Assembly (NCBI GenBank): GCA_964431685.1
Contig: CAYSLA010000144.1
Location: 1-8,914, forward strand
DNA length: 8,914 bases
From: CAYSLA01 sp964431685
GTDB lineage: Bacteria > Armatimonadota > UBA5829
Direction: 5' to 3'
This document shows positions 5,667-8,914 of this stretch, piece after piece. Positions within the stretch are counted from its first letter, which is position 1, and each line of letters begins with the position of its first letter. The notes below the pieces were generated by a model. That model ran no database searches. It saw nothing but the letters and a program-made list of their open reading frames with translations, and was not told the DNA's origin. Made by a program: the position numbers and the translations under genes.

Positions 5667-6098
5667 GTGATAAATGTGGTAGTCCTTATCGGCAGACTGG
5701 TTGCTGATCCGGAGTTGAAATACACTCCGAGCGGCGTTGCGGTGTGCACTTTCGGGATAGCGGTCAACCGATGGCAGCGTTCCGAATCCGGTGAGAAACA
5801 AACGGACTTCTTCGACGTCACGGCGTGGAGGCATACGGCGGAGTTCATTGCGAACTATCTCACGAAAGGTAGCATGGTAGCTGTCAATGGGAGGCTGCAG
5901 CAGCGCTCGTGGGTTCAGCAGGACGGCCAGAAGCGCTCCAAGATCGAGGTTGTGGCGAGCGAAGTCCGAGGGCTTGACAGCAGGCCGCGTGACGGACAGG
6001 GGCCAGCTCCAACGGGCGAGCATGAGTTCTCGCCAACGGATGTGCCCGGCGTAAGCGACGATGCCGATATGACCTATGACCCATTCGCTGAGGAATAG
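5667..6098 (+). CDS. ssb: Single-stranded DNA-binding protein
   Basis: SSB coats single-stranded DNA in replication, repair and recombination and recruits partner proteins through its C-terminal tip. The 143-residue product has one OB-fold (about 1-104): MINVVVLIGRLVADPELKYT at the start, then FGIAVNRW (29-36), DFFDVTAWRHTAEFIANYL (47-65) and KGSMVAVNGRLQQRSW (67-82). A short Gly/Pro/Asp linker follows, ending in YDPFAEE. The usual tip ends in the pair Pro-Phe at the carboxyl terminus; here three residues follow it. GTG at 5667 is chosen as start from spacing and family alignment. It sits between rpsF and rpsR, the conserved arrangement, 81 bp after rpsF. Confidence 0.95.
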   Translation: MINVVVLIGRLVADPELKYTPSGVAVCTFGIAVNRWQRSESGEKQTDFFDVTAWRHTAEFIANYLTKGSMVAVNGRLQQRSWVQQDGQKRSKIEVVASEVRGLDSRPRDGQGPAPTGEHEFSPTDVPGVSDDADMTYDPFAEE

Positions 6099-6105
6099 CT
6101 TTTGT

Positions 6106-6123
6106 CCGGCCAGATATGGCCGG
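6106..6123 (+). other. Hairpin between ssb and rpsR
   Basis: CCGGCCA (6106-6112) and TGGCCGG (6117-6123) form a perfect 7-bp stem with loop GATA, ending nine bases before the rpsR Shine-Dalgarno AAGGAG. The following TTGAATTAAAA lacks a T-run, so termination would be weak. It may tune the S18 level relative to SSB or protect a processed end. Confidence 0.5.
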
Positions 6124-6148
6124 TTGAATTAAAAGGAGAATTACTTCT

Positions 6149-6397
6149 ATGCAGCAGAGAAGAACTGGCGGCGGTGGAGGCAGATGGAAGGTCCGCAGGA
6201 AAGTATGCGGCTTCTGTGTCGATAAGGTTGATACTGTAGACTACAAGAATATCAACCGCCTCAGACGATTCGTGACTGAACGAGGCAAGATTCTGCCGCG
6301 CCGAACCACCGGGACCTGTGCGTCCCATCAACGAATACTGACTGTGGCTATCAAGCGTGCCAGAGAAATCGCGCTTCTGCCATATGTAGCGGATTAG
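6149..6397 (+). CDS. rpsR: 30S ribosomal protein S18
   Basis: S18 pairs with S6 on the platform of the small subunit. The 82-residue product has a basic Gly-rich N-terminus, then the family core: RRKVCGFCVDKVDTVDYK (16-33), INRLRRFVTERGKILPRR (35-52), TGTCASHQR (54-62) and a C-terminal helix with IKRAREIALLPYV (68-80). Cys20, Cys23, Cys57 and His60 could bind zinc, as in the cysteine-containing forms of S18 (inference). AAGGAG at 6133-6138, ten bases before the ATG, fixes the start. The SIS-family gene follows after 28 bp, probably on the same transcript. Confidence 0.97.
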   Translation: MQQRRTGGGGGRWKVRRKVCGFCVDKVDTVDYKNINRLRRFVTERGKILPRRTTGTCASHQRILTVAIKRAREIALLPYVAD

Positions 6398-6425
6398 GGC
6401 AAACCATCCGCAAGGGAGTGTTCTG

Positions 6426-7532
6426 ATGACTGCGGAAGAAACTGTGAGAACGTTGGACGACTGGGGAGTGGCGCAGTCCCTCGACACGCGCAATATGCTC
6501 CGGATAATCGACGAGATGCCGGAGCAATTCGAAACTGCGTTGGCGATTGCCCAAGAATTTGTCGTGGAGCCGTCTGAAGAACCGTTGTCGGCAATGTGCG
6601 TGGTCGCAGTTGCGGAATCGGCCACCATAGCAGAACTGGCAGTCGTCTCAATGGGTGAGAACGGAGGCGTGCCGATTGTGTGCAACGGCACACGGCCGCT
6701 TCCGAGTTTTGTTGGGGAAAACACTGCCGTTCTGGTCATTGACTATCACGGCAAGTCTGAGACTATCATCCGGAACTACCGATCAGCGATTGCCAGCGGG
6801 GCACGCGTGTTTGTGGCGACAAGCGGCGGGCGGCTTCTGCAATTAGCTCTGGCTGACGGAGTCCAGGTCTTCAGGATACCCCCCGGACAGCCTGCCAGAA
6901 CGGCCGTAGGCTATCTTTTCGTGCCGGTTGTGTGCATCGCTCAACGTCTCGGGCTTGTGACAGGCGGCTTGGAGCAGGTATCCAGCGCTCTTCTGAGACT
7001 GAAGTCTGCGCGTGAGGTGCTCAGGTTCTCGATGTTTGGACCACGAAACACCGCAAAGCACGTAGCGGAACAACTCTCAGACAAGGCTATAGCCATCTAC
7101 GGACCTCCCGGCTATGGTGAGGTCCTGGCGCGAAGATGGTCTGCGCAGATTGCTGCTAACGCAAAGCGCCAGTCAGTTCACGGTCACTTTCCCGATATCA
7201 CTTTGGGAGACGTGTCTGCGTGGGAAAACGCCAACGGAACGGATCAGGGGATCGTATTCTTGACTGATCCCGAAACCACCGCGGACAGCAGGGCTCTTAC
7301 GAAGATCGCGCAGGAGCTTGCTCCGTCAGAGATAATCGAAGTAGTAGTCAAAGGCGGGTCTACGGTTGAGAAGGCTTTGTACGGGCTGATGTTTGGCGAC
7401 TACGTAAGCTGCTATCTGGCATTGCTTGCCGAGATTGATCCCAATCCGATGGGGCTGGTGCAGACTATCGCGGTGCGGCTGGAGAACCCGATGGTTGAGG
7501 TCGCGGAGACCGCTGCCGATGTCCAGTCCTGA
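6426..7532 (+). CDS. SIS-domain protein of the phosphoglucose/phosphomannose isomerase family, probably catalytically inactive
   Basis: The 368-residue product follows the layout of bifunctional PGI/PMI proteins, two SIS domains that interconvert sugar phosphates. Family marks: LDTRNMLRIIDEMPEQF (19-35), VPIVCNG (82-88), ATSGGRLLQLA (131-141), PARTAVGYL (156-164), FGPRNTAKHVAEQL (204-217), ARRWSAQ (235-241), GDYVSCYLALLAEIDPNP (324-341). The key sites differ. The first-domain loop, usually GMGGSAIGG, is AVAESATIA (61-69). The phosphate-binding SGNTEE segment is HGKSETI (108-114). The catalytic Glu of NENAK is Ala244, the His of ELNHNE is Leu260, and the usual C-terminal Lys aligns with Ala349. 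The equivalent of the active-site Arg is kept (Arg158). The intact frame and good Shine-Dalgarno (AAGGGAG, 6412-6418) suggest a functional but non-isomerase protein. A sensing or binding role is a guess. Motif alignment was by eye from memory. Confidence 0.78.
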   Translation: MTAEETVRTLDDWGVAQSLDTRNMLRIIDEMPEQFETALAIAQEFVVEPSEEPLSAMCVVAVAESATIAELAVVSMGENGGVPIVCNGTRPLPSFVGENTAVLVIDYHGKSETIIRNYRSAIASGARVFVATSGGRLLQLALADGVQVFRIPPGQPARTAVGYLFVPVVCIAQRLGLVTGGLEQVSSALLRLKSAREVLRFSMFGPRNTAKHVAEQLSDKAIAIYGPPGYGEVLARRWSAQIAANAKRQSVHGHFPDITLGDVSAWENANGTDQGIVFLTDPETTADSRALTKIAQELAPSEIIEVVVKGGSTVEKALYGLMFGDYVSCYLALLAEIDPNPMGLVQTIAVRLENPMVEVAETAADVQS

Positions 7533-7538
7533 TTTCGG

Positions 7539-7561
7539 AGGAATTTTCCTAATACTTTTTT
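7539..7561 (+). terminator. Weak possible terminator after the SIS gene
   Basis: AGGA-ATTT-TCCT (7539-7550) could form a 4-5 bp AT-rich stem, followed after five bases by a run of six T (7556-7561). The stem is short, so termination would be partial at best. It starts just after the stop codon of the SIS gene. Confidence 0.3.
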
Positions 7562-7614
7562 GATTCTGAGAAGGAGATTTGCCGCGAGGCGTCGAAGTTC
7601 TCGGACAGGATGTT

Positions 7615-7637
7615 CAGTCGGGGCAGACCCCTGACTG
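7615..7637 (+). other. Leader hairpin upstream of the zinc-ribbon gene
   Basis: CAGTCGGGG (7615-7623) pairs with CCCC (7628-7631) and GACTG (7633-7637) around the loop CAGA, with one bulged T (7632). The stem ends 10 bases before the AAGGAAGG binding site of the downstream gene. It lies inside the 133-bp gap and could mark a leader or a processing site. Confidence 0.5.
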
Positions 7638-7665
7638 CTAACACGGAAAGGAAGGTATATCGCCG

Positions 7666-7809
7666 ATGGAAGCATATTGCGTAAAGTGCAAAGCCAAGAA
7701 GAACATGAAGGAAGCCAAGGCCGTAACAATGAAGAACGGCAAGCCGGCGACTCAGGGTATATGCCCGGACTGCAACACGAAGATGTTCAAGATAGGCAAA
7801 GCCTCGTAG
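7666..7809 (+). CDS. Small zinc-ribbon protein, DUF5679-like
   Basis: A 47-residue basic protein with two Cys-x2-Cys knuckles: YCVKC (4-8) and ICPDC (32-36). Between them lies VTMKNGKPATQG (20-31), and after the second pair TKMFKIGKAS. This pattern matches, from memory, the DUF5679 family of tiny proteins, whose role is unknown. Four cysteines in two knuckles should bind one zinc ion (inference), and 11 lysines suggest nucleic-acid or ribosome contact (a guess). The ATG at 7666 has AAGGAAGG (7648-7655) ten bases upstream. It is followed by a strong terminator and lies behind a ribosomal-protein operon, which fits a translation-related role but does not prove one. Confidence 0.88.
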   Translation: MEAYCVKCKAKKNMKEAKAVTMKNGKPATQGICPDCNTKMFKIGKAS

Positions 7810-7840
7810 CCTCTCCCAGACAATCAGTGTAAGTAGGCTT

Positions 7841-7875
7841 GGCGGAGTTCCATCGAACTCCGCCTGTTTCGTTTT
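7841..7875 (+). terminator. Strong intrinsic terminator after the zinc-ribbon gene
   Basis: GGCGGAGTTC (7841-7850) and GAACTCCGCC (7855-7864) form a perfect 10-bp stem with loop CATC, followed by the T-rich tail TGTTTCGTTTT (7865-7875). It probably closes the transcription unit beginning at the rpsF promoter, or that of the zinc-ribbon gene alone. Confidence 0.88.
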
Positions 7876-7890
7876 CAGACTGGCCCTCAA

Positions 7891-7910
7891 GAGATTCTCC
7901 CTGCGTCCGA
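7891..7910 (-). repeat. Decayed inverted copy of the right-edge palindromic repeat
   Basis: On the minus strand this reads TCGGACGCAGGGAGAATCTC. It matches 8884-8904 at about 18 of 21 positions, with one deleted A and a two-base change. It lies between the terminator and the TPR gene, in the opposite orientation to the copy beyond that gene. Confidence 0.55.
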
Positions 7911-7957
7911 TAATGGATATAGGACCAAAATCCTAATCTCTATGCCGGTAACCAGTC

Positions 7958-8863
7958 ATGACAGGGACGATCCAACTGAACGAACACTACCGCAGGGGCC
8001 TGAACTTCCTGGATCAGGGTCTTCACGCGGACGCAGTCTCCGAATTCGAACAAGTACTCAAGGAGACCAAGCTGGATTCGCCGGAGTCCAGATTGGCGAG
8101 ATTCCACATCACCGAGGCCCACTCACGCATGGCGGAGGACAGTCTGAGACGCGGGGCGATGGACATCGCCGAGATGCATCTCAGAACGGCCTCCAGACTT
8201 CAGCCCAAGTACCCCGATCTCCACTTTGGTATAGCCCAGATACTTGCGGAGAAGGGGCTTGTCGACGAGGCTGTCGCTGAGCTTGAGAGCGCACTCGAGA
8301 TCAACCCCAGATATGCGAAGGCTCTTCTTCTGCTCGGCGTGCTTGAATACGAAATGGGAAGGCGCGATACGGGGCTCGAACACGTACAGCACGCGATGAT
8401 CCACGAACCCCGTCTGTTCTCCTCTCAGTATGCTGACGCACTGACAGAACACCAGGCTGGAGAGTTCGATTCTGCTGCGATCGCGCTCCGGTCTCTGCTG
8501 GCCTCCGACGTTGATGAAGTGACCTATCATTTCTGCGCCGGCAGAGGCGCCTACACGGCGGGAAAGTACGCTCAGGCGGTAGAGTGTTTTCAACAGGCTC
8601 TCAGTCTAAATGACAGCTACGCGGACATCCGCAACTGGTTGGGGCTGGCTCTGCTTGGCTGCCAACGCTCGGAAGAGGCCTTGGAAGAGTTCAAAGCTGC
8701 TTTGGAGATAAACCCCAGTTTCGCAATGGCGGTCATAAACGCAGGAGTTGCGTGCGAGATGCTCGGGTCAAGGGCACGTGCTGCGGGATTCTACCGCCAC
8801 GCTCTGGAGATTGACCCCTACAACCTGGAAGCGCGAGAGCGGCTGGCCGGAGTCTCGGACTAG
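7958..8863 (+). CDS. TPR-repeat protein
   Basis: A 301-residue protein made almost wholly of tetratricopeptide repeats, helix-turn-helix units that build a scaffold for protein binding. About eight repeats are visible (near 7-39, 49-82, 86-117, 118-151, 153-186, 187-219, 221-253, 254-287). The clearest are GLVDEAVAELESALEINP (100-117), GKYAQAVECFQQALSLN (202-218) and RSEEALEEFKAALEINP (237-253). No signal peptide or membrane segment is seen, so it is probably cytoplasmic, and no enzymatic domain is present. The ATG at 7958 is the first start after an in-frame stop (7949-7951) but has no clear Shine-Dalgarno. It follows a terminator, so it should have its own promoter; GATAAT at 7909-7914 is a possible -10 without a good -35. 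The partner is unknown. Confidence 0.88.
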   Translation: MTGTIQLNEHYRRGLNFLDQGLHADAVSEFEQVLKETKLDSPESRLARFHITEAHSRMAEDSLRRGAMDIAEMHLRTASRLQPKYPDLHFGIAQILAEKGLVDEAVAELESALEINPRYAKALLLLGVLEYEMGRRDTGLEHVQHAMIHEPRLFSSQYADALTEHQAGEFDSAAIALRSLLASDVDEVTYHFCAGRGAYTAGKYAQAVECFQQALSLNDSYADIRNWLGLALLGCQRSEEALEEFKAALEINPSFAMAVINAGVACEMLGSRARAAGFYRHALEIDPYNLEARERLAGVSD

Positions 8864-8875
8864 CCCGAATAATTC

Positions 8876-8914
8876 ATGTCATTTCGACCGCAGGGAGAAA
8901 TCTCCGTTGCGATG
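8876..8914 (+). repeat. Imperfect palindromic intergenic repeat, cut by window edge
   Basis: The sequence reads TGTCATTTCGACCG, then CAGGGAGAAATCTC. ATTTC (8881-8885) and GAAAT (8897-8901) are inverted, with CC/GG inside around GCAG, giving a small hairpin. It resembles a widely dispersed class of intergenic repeats of the form GTCATTTCGA...GAGAAATC that I recall from several bacterial phyla. It starts 12 bases after the TPR stop and may run past the window. Confidence 0.6.

Noticed and set aside
7610..7684. 24-codon frame from ATG 7610 overlapping the zinc-ribbon start
   Set aside because: No convincing ribosome-binding site and no recognisable product; it overlaps a clear gene in another frame.

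Overview
The window reads as a housekeeping stretch of a bacterial chromosome, with two divergent gene blocks reading away from a central regulatory region at about 4635-5015. The leftward (minus) block runs, in transcription order, tRNA-Ala(GGC), an unrecognised signal-peptide/one-TM protein, pilT, a membrane-anchored PpiC-type peptidyl-prolyl isomerase with a TPR-like tail, and rsmI. The rightward (plus) block is rpsF-ssb-rpsR, followed by a SIS-family protein of the phosphoglucose/phosphomannose isomerase type that seems to have lost its catalytic residues, a 47-residue zinc-ribbon protein (DUF5679-like), a strong intrinsic terminator, and an eight-repeat TPR protein.

The organism cannot be fixed from the sequence. 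A type IV pilus retraction ATPase, the DUF5679-like protein, short GC-rich intergenic palindromes and frequent GTG/TTG starts suggest a deep Terrabacteria lineage such as Chloroflexota or Armatimonadota. This is an impression from recalled families, not a placement.

The central region holds two near-consensus sigma-70 type promoters facing opposite ways, each with an extended -10 reading TGGTATAAT. The minus promoter starts about 10 nt before the tRNA. No terminator separates the tRNA from the downstream membrane-protein gene, so the tRNA may head a mixed tRNA-mRNA transcript. The plus promoter gives a roughly 80-nt structured leader before rpsF. That leader could be an S6:S18 autoregulatory site, and its best ribosome-binding site points to an ACG start codon.

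The most noteworthy observations are the probable ACG start of rpsF, the long genetically encoded acidic tail on S6, the apparently dead SIS sugar-isomerase homologue in the ribosomal operon, and the unrecognised type-I membrane protein whose stop codon overlaps the pilT start. The window edges carry a 44-bp tandem repeat (left) and an imperfect-palindrome repeat (right). A decayed inverted copy of the right-edge repeat lies before the TPR gene.
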